DNA of 64,000 nt from Bryobacteraceae bacterium CoA2 C42. Its GTDB lineage: Bacteria; Acidobacteriota; Terriglobia; Bryobacterales; Bryobacteraceae. Shown in pieces: positions 54,218-64,000 of the stretch. Positions within the stretch are counted from its first letter, which is position 1, and each line of letters starts with the position of its first letter. A program made the position numbers and the translations under genes. The notes below the pieces were generated by a model. That model was not told the origin of the DNA, did not search any database, and saw only the letters and a list, made by a program, of their open reading frames with translations. The stretch spans positions 1 through 64,000 of the forward strand of contig JAINDL010000042.1 in the NCBI GenBank assembly GCA_019931245.1. The letters are read 5' to 3'.

Positions 54218-55426
54218 CTATCCTCCCAACGCGAGGCCGTGCGCAATCGAGCTGAACTCGTTGCCGGACTCGATCCGCTCGGCGCCAAAGCGCTCCGCAA
54301 AAATCCGCCGCACCGCCGGCACAAACGATGTCCCGCCCGTCAAAAACACCCGGTCCACGCCCCGGCCCCCCAGCCGGTCCACGCACGCCGCAATCGCGGC
54401 CAGGTCCCCGGCGATCCACTCCTCAAAATCCGCCCGCCGCACGGTCGCGCCAATGTCGACGCTCCCTTCGGAGAAACGAAACGCGGCCGTCTCCGCCCCC
54501 GAAAGCTCCCGCTTGGTCCGCTGCACCGACTGGTGCAGCCGGTAGCCCAGGTCCTCGTTTACCAGGTCATACAACGCCTGCAGTTTCTCCGGCGCGTCAC
54601 TCTGCGCGGGCAGCGTCTTCAGCAGATGCAGCGTCTCCTTGCTCCGCAGAAACGACAGGTAATGCCATCGCTCCAAGTGCGAGTACAGCCACACCGGCAC
54701 CGGCAACCGCTTCCCCACCGGGTCGAGCGAACTCCCCAACCCCAACTCCGGCGAAACCAGGTGCCGGATCAGCCGCGCGTCAAACGTATCGCCGGCCAGG
54801 CCCACCCCGTCGTTGCCCAACAGCTCCCGCCCCCCCGGCCCTACCCGCAGCAGCGAAAAGTCGCTCGTGCCGCCGCCGAAGTCCCCCACCAGCAGCACCT
54901 CGTCGCGCTCGAGCCGCGCTGCGTAGTACGCCGCCGCCGCCACCGGCTCCATCTCGAACTCTACGTGCGCAAATCCGGCCAGCGTAAACGCCTGCCGCAA
55001 CCGGTCAACGGCGTATGCATCGTCGGCCTCCGTCTCGGCGCCCACGAACCGCACCGGCCGCCCCACCCGCGCCTCCCGCACCTCGGTGCCAAACTGCCGC
55101 TCGGCCTCCGTCCGCAGGTCCCGCAGCAGAATCGCAATCAGCTCTTCAATCGTGTAGTGCCGCCCCAGCACCTCGGTCGATCGCAGGCTCCGGCTGGCCA
55201 AAAACGACTTCAGCGACTGAATCAGCCGCCCTTTGGCGTCTGCGTCCAGATACTGCGCAATCGCCTCCGGCCCCGTCCACCACCGCGCCCGCGCCGCCTT
55301 TGGCGCCTCGGCGTACAGGATGGACCGGTAAGACTCCGATCCATCCGCAAAGCGCGCCATCCTGACTTCACCCTCCACCGCCACCGCAATGGAGCTATTG
55401 GTCGTGCCGAAATCGAGACCCACCAT
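54218..55426 (-). CDS. Hsp70 family protein, ATPase domain only (YegD-like)
   Basis: This 402-residue actin-fold ATPase begins MVGLDFGTTNSSIAVAVEGE (phosphate 1). It has VGDFGGGTSDFSLLRVGPGG (phosphate 2), the connecting segment FAHVEFEMEPVAAAAYYAAR, and an adenosine motif VDRVFLTGGTSFVPAVRRIF. It ends shortly after (NEFSSIAHGLALGG), so the DnaK linker, substrate-binding domain and lid are missing. This is the YegD/Hsp70-like type with unknown clients. No DnaJ or GrpE is near. Its ATG shares one base with the enolase stop (TAATG), making the pair translationally coupled. Confidence 0.9.
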   Translation of the reverse strand: MVGLDFGTTNSSIAVAVEGEVRMARFADGSESYRSILYAEAPKAARARWWTGPEAIAQYLDADAKGRLIQSLKSFLASRSLRSTEVLGRHYTIEELIAILLRDLRTEAERQFGTEVREARVGRPVRFVGAETEADDAYAVDRLRQAFTLAGFAHVEFEMEPVAAAAYYAARLERDEVLLVGDFGGGTSDFSLLRVGPGGRELLGNDGVGLAGDTFDARLIRHLVSPELGLGSSLDPVGKRLPVPVWLYSHLERWHYLSFLRSKETLHLLKTLPAQSDAPEKLQALYDLVNEDLGYRLHQSVQRTKRELSGAETAAFRFSEGSVDIGATVRRADFEEWIAGDLAAIAACVDRLGGRGVDRVFLTGGTSFVPAVRRIFAERFGAERIESGNEFSSIAHGLALGG

Positions 55427-56559
55427 TAGCGGGTTAACTTCACACCCTGCGACAGCTTCTCAATCCCTTCCGGATTCCATGCAAAGCCATACCCCGGCCC
55501 GTCCGGCACCTGAATATAGCCCTCGCTATCGAGCACCGGCCGCGTCAAAAACACCTCGTCCAAATAAGGCTCCGGCGTCAGATACTCCACCCACCGCGCA
55601 TTGCCCGCCGCGGCCGTCAGATGCAGATCCGCCGCCAGCCCCACGCCCGTGTTCCACCCGTGCGGCACCACCAGAATGTTATGGTCATCGGCATACTGCC
55701 CAATCCGGTGCTGCTCGGTCAATCCGCCCACTTTCGTGACGTCCGGCTGCAGATAGTCCACCGCCCGGCGCTCGATCCACGGCAGAAACGCTTGCCGCCG
55801 CGTCAACACCTCGCCACCCGCAATCGGCACCCGCCCGTGCCGGGTCAACTCAATGTAGCCCTCAATATCGTCCGGCCGCAGCGGCTCTTCAAACCACGCC
55901 ACGTCGTAATCGGCCAGCATCTCCGCCGTCCGCAGCGCCCACTTATAGCCATGCGGCCACAGCGCGTCCGACCCGCCCGCGTCCACCATCAACTCGCACT
56001 CCTCGCCAATGGCCGCCCGCGACTCCCGCACAATCGCCTCGTCCACCCGCGCGTTCCGCCGGCCAAACGGCCCCCAGCCGATCTTGAAAGCCCGGAAGCC
56101 CCGCGCGTAGGCCGCCTCCAGCTTGGCCCGCATCAGCTCCGGCTCCTCCATCAGCATCGACGCGTAGGGCTTCACGCGGCTCCGCAGCTTGCCGCCCAGC
56201 AGCCGGTGAATTGGCTGCCCCGTCACCTGCCCTAGCAGGTCCCACAGCGCCATGTCGATGCCCGAAATGGCGTGCGTCACGCTCCCGCCCCGCCCCTGCC
56301 AGAAGGTGTTCTGGTGGAGGATTTCGGTGGTCGCCGCCGGGTCGATCGCCGAAGCGCCCTCGTACAGCGGCCGCAGCAGATCGAGCGCTGCCTGCACGAG
56401 GCCGGCCGAGGTATAGACGCTCCCGAGCGCCGTCAGCCCCGTATCGGTCACCACCTCCACCAGCGTTCGCGTCTGCTCCAGGTCAGAAAAGCGCGAGGGC
56501 CAGTCCACATAGGCCTTCCCGTAGAGCGGAATCGCCCGAATCTGTTGAATACGATGCAT
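55426..56559 (-). CDS. Mandelate racemase/muconate-lactonising (enolase superfamily) enzyme
   Basis: ATG 56559 (a TTG lies one codon before), preceded by GGAGGGAGGG, gives 377 residues. The capping domain comes first, then the barrel with Lys159 (FRAFKIGWGP), metal ligands Asp193 (LMVDAGGSDALW), Glu224/225 (WFEEPLRPDD) and Glu250 (AGGEVLTRR), the YLQPDVTKVGG segment, and His300 in VVPHGWNTGVGL. This set fits the MR subgroup, such as sugar-acid dehydratases, but KxK is reduced to KxG, so the substrate is open. It is first in the four-gene minus-strand operon and diverges from prfC. Confidence 0.9.
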   Translation of the reverse strand: MHRIQQIRAIPLYGKAYVDWPSRFSDLEQTRTLVEVVTDTGLTALGSVYTSAGLVQAALDLLRPLYEGASAIDPAATTEILHQNTFWQGRGGSVTHAISGIDMALWDLLGQVTGQPIHRLLGGKLRSRVKPYASMLMEEPELMRAKLEAAYARGFRAFKIGWGPFGRRNARVDEAIVRESRAAIGEECELMVDAGGSDALWPHGYKWALRTAEMLADYDVAWFEEPLRPDDIEGYIELTRHGRVPIAGGEVLTRRQAFLPWIERRAVDYLQPDVTKVGGLTEQHRIGQYADDHNILVVPHGWNTGVGLAADLHLTAAAGNARWVEYLTPEPYLDEVFLTRPVLDSEGYIQVPDGPGYGFAWNPEGIEKLSQGVKLTR

Positions 56560-56668
56560 CAATCTATTTCCCTCCCTCCATCCTACCCATTCCCGCCCGC
56601 CCGCCGGGCGGCAGTTTTTGACAGCCCCTCCCCCCCTCTGGGAAACTAAAAGCTAACCTAAAGGTAAC

Positions 56669-58282
<1,614 letters not shown>

Positions 58283-58300
<18 letters not shown>

Positions 58301-59125
58301 CATCTCGCGAACCCGCTCCCGAAACGCCGGGTCCCGGTAGCGCGCCCGCACCGGAGCCCACCACACGGTAAACGCCTCCTCCTCAGCGGCTAGCGTGGCG
58401 GCCAGCGCCGGGCCCACGTGGCCTACCGCCTCGCGCAGCACCACCCGGTCCTGCAAGCCCCCGAGCGCGTCCTGAATCGTCTTCAGCTCCGCGATCCATG
58501 CCGCCAGCTCCTCGCCATAAGAGCCGGCGAAGAACTCCGCCTGGTAGCGAATCGCCTTCACTCGCTTGCGCAGATCGTGCAAAATCTCGCCCGTCGCCGC
58601 GTCCCAGCCCGCGTGCAGGAACAGCCGGCACCCGAGCGGCAGCAGCAGATCCGGCAAAGCCGGCCGCATCGGCAACGCCCCGGCGCTCCGGTACTCCGGT
58701 CGCCCGATCCACTCCCGCAGCCCCGCGCACAGCGCCCGATACCGCCGCCCCCGCAGCGTCCGCCGCAAACCGGCAAACGCCTCTTTGCGCCGCTCTCGCA
58801 GCGCCGGCAGCACCCCCTCGTCCAGCCCCTCCAGATCACTTAGCTTGGCCAGCAGAACGTCCAAATCCCGCACCCGCCCCAACCGGCGGCTGATCCGGCC
58901 AATCACCCGATCCCCGGCTCCCTCCGGCCAGCGCACCGCGAACCCAAACGTCTCGCACGCAGCCCGCAGGCGCCGCATCCCCACGCGCATCTGGTGCAGC
59001 GGCTCCGGGTCGGTATCCCGGAGCACCGCCTTCTCTTCCTTTGAAAAATGCCGGAAGCTCCGGCGGACGACCCGGCGGGCAAACTCCCCCAAGCGTTCGT
59101 TGGGTTCGTTTCGTCGGGCCGTCAC
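58283..59125 (-). CDS. CHAD-domain protein
   Basis: This 280-residue helical protein has the conserved His/Arg pattern of CHAD: FRHFSKEEKAVLRDTDPEPL followed by HQMRVGMRRLRAACETFGF, then LGRVRDLDVLLAKLSDLEGL, and ILHDLRKRVKAIRYQAEFF with IQDALGGLQDRVVL. CHAD domains form a basic surface that binds polyphosphate and are often near PPK or CYTH genes. Here the CYTH domain is absent, and PPK2 lies 6 kb away. It lies 14 bp upstream of nothing on its strand; TonB receptor 2 precedes it by 14 bp, so cotranscription is possible. Confidence 0.9.
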
Positions 59126-59139
59126 GCCGATGGCTCCCG

Positions 59140-62100
59140 TTAGAACGTCAGCCGCAGCGCAAACTGCATCTGACGCGGTGTGCCGACAATGCCGGTGATG
59201 ATGCCGGCATTCGGGTTGCCCACACTCGCGTTCGGGATATCGAACTGCGTGTGGTTAAACAGGTTGAACATCTCGGCCCGGAACTGCAGCTTGAACCGTT
59301 CGGTCAACTGGAAGTTCTTGAACAGCGAGAAGTCCACGTTCTCCCGGCCCGGTCCGCGCAGAATGTTCCGCCCGCCGTTGCCGTAAGTGAAGACGGCCGG
59401 GGTGCCCCACGCCGCGCCGCTGGCCGCAGTGCCGAGCGAGGTGTCAAACCAGCGGGCAATCGTCGGGTTGTCGAGCTGGCCGCTCTTGAAGCGGTCCGGA
59501 CGGCTCCCGCCCGCGTTGGCCACCGGCGCGGCGAGCGTCGGGGTAAACGGCAGACCGGACTGGATCTGCAGAATCAGGTTGGTGTCCCAACCGCCGAGCA
59601 GATTATCCACCACGCTGTTGCCGGAGCTGAACTTCCGGCCCTTGCCGAACGGCACTTCGTAGTTGGTGCTATAGACAAACCGGTGCTTGATGTCGAAGCC
59701 CGAAGTGCCGCGGTCCACCCGCCGGAAGCGGATATCCTGCGGAATGGGTCCGTTGTCGCCGCCGCCGAACTGGTTCGGCACGTTGTCCACCGAGTTGGCC
59801 CAGGTATAGGCGGCCAGGAAGCCGAGGCCGTTGTTGAAGCGGCGCTCAAGCGTCGACTGCAGGCTGTGATAAGCCGACAGACCGTCCGAGACGTTGTAGT
59901 CGATGTTCACCACCCCCGGCACCCGCGAGAACAGGCGGCGGCGCGGACCCGGCGCACCCGGCCCGGGGTCGGGCTGGTTGAAGTTGAACACGGTGTCGAG
60001 ACGGCGGCCGAGGTTACCCACGTAGCCGATCTTGAACACCAACTCCCACGGCAGCTGCTGCTGCACCTGCAGGTTGTACTGCTGTGCATAGCCGGACCGG
60101 AGGTTCGGATCGACGGCCAGGAAGTTACCCACCGGGTTCGCCACCGCCGCGTCGAAGTTCAGGTTCGGAATCGGCGGCAGACCGTCGGCGACGCGCCGCG
60201 GATTGGCCACGAACTGGTTGATGTCGATGACATTGATGGGGCCGAACGGTAGCTGCCGGTGCCGGCGCATCACGACGCTCTCGCTCCCCACCGGGTTAAA
60301 GAAGATGCCGTAGCCGCCGCGGATCACCGTCCCGTTCTTGACGCGATAGGCAAAGCCGAAGCGCGGCGCGAAGTTGTTCCGGTCCGCCCGTACGCCCGTC
60401 CGTTCGTCGGTGTTGAAGCCGGCAATCAACAGCTTGGCGTTGTTGACGTCGAAGTTCGTCCAGCGGTTGGTTACCTCCGAGGTCGGGGTGTCGAACTCGT
60501 AGCGGACGCCAAAGTTCAGCGTCAGCCGGTCGGAGATCTTCCAGTCGTCCTGCACGAAGTAGTTGGACTCCCAGATGCGGATGCCGGGGGCGATCAGCGT
60601 GAAGTCCTGCTCAATCGTGTTGGCCGTGCCGAGGATCAGCGCCGCCATCGCGTCGCCGGTGGCGGCCGCGTTGTTCGGGTTGTCGGTGAAGGTGCGGCCG
60701 AAGTTGAAGCGGCCGTTGCCGCGGTTGGTCTGGTACTGCGTCAACTGCCGGCGGCGGAAGTCGATGCCGTACTTCACGGTGTGCCGCCCGCGCAGGTTGG
60801 TGAAGTTCACTCCCGGATGATAGGTGTTCTCAATGCGGATAATGGGCAGCGAACGGGTCTGGCCGATGCCCGTGTAGCCGGCCGGGCTGAAGATCGGAAT
60901 GCCGTTCGAGTTCGGGCCCTGGTTGGCGCCGCGCACGCCCAGCTTTTCACCGAGTTGCGCACCCTCGGCCGCGCCCTCCTGCACGAAGTTCAGCGCAAAG
61001 CGGTTAAAGCCCATGCGCGCTTCCATGACGAAGGTCGGGGTGATGGTCCGCACCCAGCTCAGCACCGAGTGGTAGGCCTTCAGTGCTGAATCGCCAGCGA
61101 AGGTGTCTTCGTTGCCCAGGCTCACCGGGCTGCTGATGCCGGGCAGGGTGACCGGCGCAAAGGTCGACGGACGCGTCGTGGTCGTGTCCTGCCGCGAGAA
61201 GCGTCCGAAGACCGTGTTGCGGTCGTTCCAGTTCCAGTCCACGCGCAGGTCGCCCTGGTCCCAGCGCTGCTTGTCGCCGGGGTTGGTGACGTGGTTGTTG
61301 ACGAGGCCCGCGCGCTGCGGCAGCGGATAGGCCGACACGAGCTTCGACATGACCGGATCGAAGCGGTTCAGCGGAATCTGCCGGTTCGGGAAGGGATCGC
61401 GCGTAAAGCCGGTCGCCGTGCCCGGCGCCGGGCGCAGCGTGTTCGGGTCGAAGATATCGCGCACGGCGGCGAAGTTGCCCACGCGCGTTTCGGCCGTCGG
61501 TACGGTGTTGACGAAGGTGCGCTGCAGGCTGCGGCGGAAACCTTCATAGTTGCCGAAGAAAAACAGCTTGTTCTTGATGATCGGGCCGCCGAGGCTGGCC
61601 CCGAACTGGTTCTGCCGCAGCGTGGGCTTGACGGCGCTGAAGAAGTTCCGCGCGTCGAACTTATCGTTGCGCAGGAAGTTATAGGCGCTGCCGTGCAGCT
61701 CATTCGCACCGGACTTGGTGATCACGTTCACCGTCGCGCCCGAGTTCCGCCCCTGGTCGGCCGTAAACAGGCTGGTCTGGATCTTAAACTCGCGGACAGC
61801 TTCCACCGACGGCCGCAGCACGATCGACAGCGTCAGCCGCTCGTTGTTGTCAATGCCGTCCCACAGAAAGTTGTTCGACCCCTCGCGGTTGCCGTTGGCG
61901 AAGATCTCGCTGCCCGGGCGCAGGTCGTCCGGACGGGTGCCGCTCATGATGGTCGAACGGCTGCCGAAGCCCACGCCGGTCACGCCCGGTCCAAGCGTGG
62001 CCAGTTGCACGAAGTTACGGCCGTTGAGCGGCAACTCGGCCACCTGCCGCTGCTCGACCACCTGGCCGATCGACGACGAGTCGCTTTCAATGAGCGGGGT

Positions 62101-62445
62101 GGAGGCCTTCACCTCAACCGATTCGGTTACCGTACCGACTTCGAGCGCAATGTCGAAGCGGGCGGTCTGGTTGACCTCGAGGTTCACCTCCTGGAAGGCC
62201 TGGCGAAAGCCGGTCTTGGTGGCGGTGATCTTGTAGCGGCCCGGCGGTAGCAGCGGAATCGTGAAAACGCCATTGGAGTCGGACTCCACCTCGCGCGTTG
62301 CGGAGGTGGCCAGATTCTGGGCGGCCACTTTGGCCCCGGCCACCGCGGCCGAGGACTTGTCGGTCACTGTACCAGTGACGGAGGAACTGGTTTGAGCCCA
62401 GGCCGCGGCCAGGAACCCTATGCATAAAAGAGCGAAACGTATCAT
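59140..62445 (-). CDS. TonB-dependent receptor with carboxypeptidase-regulatory domain (2)
   Basis: This 1101-residue outer-membrane receptor has a signal peptide (MIRFALLCIGFLAAAWA). The carboxypeptidase-regulatory domain (about 20-110) contains VTGTVTDKSSAAVAGAKVAA and GVFTIPLLPPGRYKITATKT. The plug shows VAELPLNGRNFVQLATLGPG and VNVITKSGANELHGSAYNFL. The barrel ends FNLFNHTQFDIPNASVGNPN and MQFALRLTF with terminal Phe. It shares architecture with receptor 1 but is longer and clearly diverged, so the ligands probably differ. It diverges from the PSD1 gene, with 82 bp between starts. Confidence 0.93.
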   Translation of the reverse strand: MIRFALLCIGFLAAAWAQTSSSVTGTVTDKSSAAVAGAKVAAQNLATSATREVESDSNGVFTIPLLPPGRYKITATKTGFRQAFQEVNLEVNQTARFDIALEVGTVTESVEVKASTPLIESDSSSIGQVVEQRQVAELPLNGRNFVQLATLGPGVTGVGFGSRSTIMSGTRPDDLRPGSEIFANGNREGSNNFLWDGIDNNERLTLSIVLRPSVEAVREFKIQTSLFTADQGRNSGATVNVITKSGANELHGSAYNFLRNDKFDARNFFSAVKPTLRQNQFGASLGGPIIKNKLFFFGNYEGFRRSLQRTFVNTVPTAETRVGNFAAVRDIFDPNTLRPAPGTATGFTRDPFPNRQIPLNRFDPVMSKLVSAYPLPQRAGLVNNHVTNPGDKQRWDQGDLRVDWNWNDRNTVFGRFSRQDTTTTRPSTFAPVTLPGISSPVSLGNEDTFAGDSALKAYHSVLSWVRTITPTFVMEARMGFNRFALNFVQEGAAEGAQLGEKLGVRGANQGPNSNGIPIFSPAGYTGIGQTRSLPIIRIENTYHPGVNFTNLRGRHTVKYGIDFRRRQLTQYQTNRGNGRFNFGRTFTDNPNNAAATGDAMAALILGTANTIEQDFTLIAPGIRIWESNYFVQDDWKISDRLTLNFGVRYEFDTPTSEVTNRWTNFDVNNAKLLIAGFNTDERTGVRADRNNFAPRFGFAYRVKNGTVIRGGYGIFFNPVGSESVVMRRHRQLPFGPINVIDINQFVANPRRVADGLPPIPNLNFDAAVANPVGNFLAVDPNLRSGYAQQYNLQVQQQLPWELVFKIGYVGNLGRRLDTVFNFNQPDPGPGAPGPRRRLFSRVPGVVNIDYNVSDGLSAYHSLQSTLERRFNNGLGFLAAYTWANSVDNVPNQFGGGDNGPIPQDIRFRRVDRGTSGFDIKHRFVYSTNYEVPFGKGRKFSSGNSVVDNLLGGWDTNLILQIQSGLPFTPTLAAPVANAGGSRPDRFKSGQLDNPTIARWFDTSLGTAASGAAWGTPAVFTYGNGGRNILRGPGRENVDFSLFKNFQLTERFKLQFRAEMFNLFNHTQFDIPNASVGNPNAGIITGIVGTPRQMQFALRLTF

Positions 62446-62482
62446 ACTGACTTAGATCTCCCTGGCACTCCGTAACGCGATC

Positions 62483-62511
62483 TTAACGGAGCGCAACTGA
62501 TGTTATGATAT
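62483..62511 (+). promoter_or_regulatory. Candidate promoter of the PSD1 gene
   Basis: TTAACG (62483-62488), a 17-base spacer and TGATAT (62506-62511; TATGAT overlaps it at 62504) fit a sigma-70-like promoter 16 bp before the ATG at 62528. A partly symmetric CTCCGT...ACGGAG pair (62468-62491) overlaps the -35 and could be an operator. Confidence 0.4.
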
Positions 62512-62527
62512 CGCCTGAGAGGGTCTC

Positions 62528-64000
62528 ATGTGGAAGCCGGTACTCCTCGCCGCCGCGGCAGTGACGCTGATTGCCGCGTCGATTAATCCTAAGGACGATG
62601 CCTGGATCGGCGGCCGCCGGTCGTATTGGGCGTTTCAACCGGTGGTCCGGCCCGCAGTTCCCCAGCTGAGCTCGAATCCGATCGACGCATTCCTGCTCGA
62701 GCAGCTGCAAGCCAAAGGCCTTACCCCATCGCCACCTCTCGATAAAGCCCGCCTCGCCCGGCGCGTCACCCTCGACCTCACCGGCCTGCCCCCCACCGCC
62801 GAAGAGGTCCGCCGCTTCGTGGCCGACCGCTCCCCCCGGGCCTACGAAAACCTGGTCGACCGCCTGATCGCCTCGCCCGCCTACGGCGAACGCTGGGCCC
62901 TCCGCTGGCTCGACGTCGTTCGCTACGCCGACACCAACGGCTACGAACTCGACGCCGAACGCCCCCACGCCTGGCGCTATCGCGACTACGTCGTCGATAG
63001 CTTTAACGCCAACAAACCCTACGACCGTTTCTTAAAGGAACAGATCGCCGGCGACGAACTCTACCCCGGCGACCGTCAGGCCCTCATCGCCACCGGCTTC
63101 CACCGCGCCGGCCCCATTCATCTGGTGGGCGGCAATCAGGACGAGGAGATGAACCGCCAGGAGGTGCTCACCGAGATGACCCTCGGCGTCTCGAACGTCT
63201 TCCTCGGCATGACCGTTGGCTGCGCCCGCTGCCACAACCATAAGTTCGATCCCATCCTGCAGGCCGACTACTACCGCCTGCAGGCCGTGTTCGCCGCCAC
63301 CGCGCTCAAGGACACCGAGATCGTCTCGGCCGAAGAGAAGGCCGCCCACGAAGCCGCCATGAAGGCGTGGAACGCCCGGCTGAAGCCGATCACCGACGAG
63401 ATCGCGGCCATCGAAAAGCCCGTGCGCGAACGCATTAAAGCCGAGCGGCAGGCCAAGCTCGAAAAACGCTTCCGCGAAGCACTCGACATCCCCAAAGAGA
63501 AGCGGACGCCCGAACAGGAGATCGTGGCCAAAGAGGCCAACCGGCAGATCAACCCCACCTGGGACGAGGTCGTCGCCGCCATCGAACCCAAAGAGAAGGA
63601 GCGCCGCGCCGGGCTGCGCCGGCAGATGCATCAGCTCGAGTTTGAAAAGCCCGAACCGCCGCGCACCGCCTACGCCGTCGCCAACATGGATAAGGCGCCG
63701 GTGACCCATATTCTCAAGATCGGCGACCACCGCCATAAGCTCGACCCCGTCGAACCCGGCTTCCTGACCGTGCTCGGCGCGCTCGACGCCCCGGCCGGAC
63801 CGCAAGGCCGCCGCGCGGCGCTCGCCAACTGGCTCGCCCGTCCCGAACATCCGCTCACGGCCCGCGTCATGGTCAACCGCATCTGGCAGTTGCGCATGGG
63901 CTCGGGCCTGGTGCCCACGCCGAACGACTTCGGCATTCTGGGCGGCCGCGCCTCCAACCGCAAGCTGCTCGACTGGCTCGCCGCCGAGTTCGTCTCCTCC
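62528..64000 (+). CDS. PSD1 (DUF1549/DUF1553) secreted cytochrome-like protein, 5' part
   Basis: The frame runs from ATG 62528 past the end of the window (491 codons seen). It has a signal peptide (MWKPVLLAAAAVTLIAASI). The DUF1549 blocks are NPIDAFLLEQLQAKGLTPSP, RRVTLDLTGLPPTAEEVRRF, AYGERWALRWLDVVRYADTN and GCARCHNHKFDPILQADYY with a CxxCH heme-type motif. A charged coiled-coil insert lies at about 280-360, followed by the start of DUF1553 (LARPEHPLTARVMVNRIWQL). Such proteins are typical of Planctomycetes, Verrucomicrobia and Bryobacterales; their redox role is unproven. A DUF1501 gene would be expected downstream. Confidence 0.92.
   Translation, partial: MWKPVLLAAAAVTLIAASINPKDDAWIGGRRSYWAFQPVVRPAVPQLSSNPIDAFLLEQLQAKGLTPSPPLDKARLARRVTLDLTGLPPTAEEVRRFVADRSPRAYENLVDRLIASPAYGERWALRWLDVVRYADTNGYELDAERPHAWRYRDYVVDSFNANKPYDRFLKEQIAGDELYPGDRQALIATGFHRAGPIHLVGGNQDEEMNRQEVLTEMTLGVSNVFLGMTVGCARCHNHKFDPILQADYYRLQAVFAATALKDTEIVSAEEKAAHEAAMKAWNARLKPITDEIAAIEKPVRERIKAERQAKLEKRFREALDIPKEKRTPEQEIVAKEANRQINPTWDEVVAAIEPKEKERRAGLRRQMHQLEFEKPEPPRTAYAVANMDKAPVTHILKIGDHRHKLDPVEPGFLTVLGALDAPAGPQGRRAALANWLARPEHPLTARVMVNRIWQLRMGSGLVPTPNDFGILGGRASNRKLLDWLAAEFVSS

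Noticed and set aside
56594-56619. GC-rich hairpin followed by T-run upstream of prfC as a terminator
   Set aside because: CCGCCC-GCC-GGGCGG plus TTTTT fits an intrinsic terminator by shape, but no plus-strand gene ends before it (both neighbours start here), so it was not annotated.

Overview
The window looks like chromosomal DNA of a GC-rich Acidobacteriota, most likely the order Bryobacterales (Solibacter/Bryobacter relatives). The main clues are two Oar-like TonB-dependent receptors with N-terminal carboxypeptidase-regulatory domains, two secreted proteins ending in what looks like the Solibacter-type C-terminal domain (TIGR03437), a DUF1549/DUF1553 (PSD1) protein, DUF1080, PIG-L and secreted Gfo/Idh proteins, and strong use of GTG and TTG starts. 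All family calls come from reading the sequence; no database search was run.

Layout. 1-2030 is the decayed end of an integrated element: an IS1182-type transposase fragment fused to an istB (IS21) remnant, a 5'-truncated tyrosine recombinase with a small coupled ORF, then tRNA-Asn facing it. 2.1-9 kb holds an esterase, an SPFH protein coupled to a 52-residue Arc-type repressor, a PQQ-propeller protein, a small membrane protein and TonB receptor 1. 9-13.4 kb is a plus-strand run: DUF3311 + sodium:solute symporter, an MFS transporter and mtaB. 13.4-16.4 kb is the conserved ffs-dnaX-ybaB-recR block. 16.4-22 kb has a sugar dehydrogenase, an RlmD-type methyltransferase, trpS and an MFS gene. 22-27.2 kb is a beta-oxidation operon with the Bacillus fadN-fadA-fadE order, ending in a small P-loop kinase.

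27.2-41 kb: a YbhN-like membrane protein, a PIG-L deacetylase and selA overlap as one unit; efp; guaB; an ECF sigma factor with its anti-sigma partner, behind a candidate self-regulated promoter; rsmA; an OFA-type MFS; secreted and membrane proteins; a GDPD; a Gfo/Idh protein; and a three-gene minus-strand unit (FecR-domain protein, secreted helical protein, 56-residue Cys-rich protein). 41.4-46 kb is a plus-strand set: propeller protein, methyltransferase, histidine kinase, GH43-like lipoprotein. 46-51 kb has a stand-alone Clp-like AAA+ protein, wecB, infA, an SDR, DUF1080 and a conserved unknown.

51.2-56.6 kb is a tight four-gene minus-strand operon: enolase-superfamily enzyme, Hsp70 with only the ATPase domain, GH42-like glycosidase, PPK2. 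56.7-64 kb has prfC, a CHAD protein, TonB receptor 2 and a divergent PSD1 gene cut by the window end.

The most unusual items are the enolase/mini-Hsp70/glycosidase/PPK2 operon, the single-domain Clp-like ATPase, the hidden Cys-rich and Arc-type small genes, the fourfold repeat in the DnaX linker, and an EF-P with Asn at its tip in the same region as a protein ending in nine prolines.
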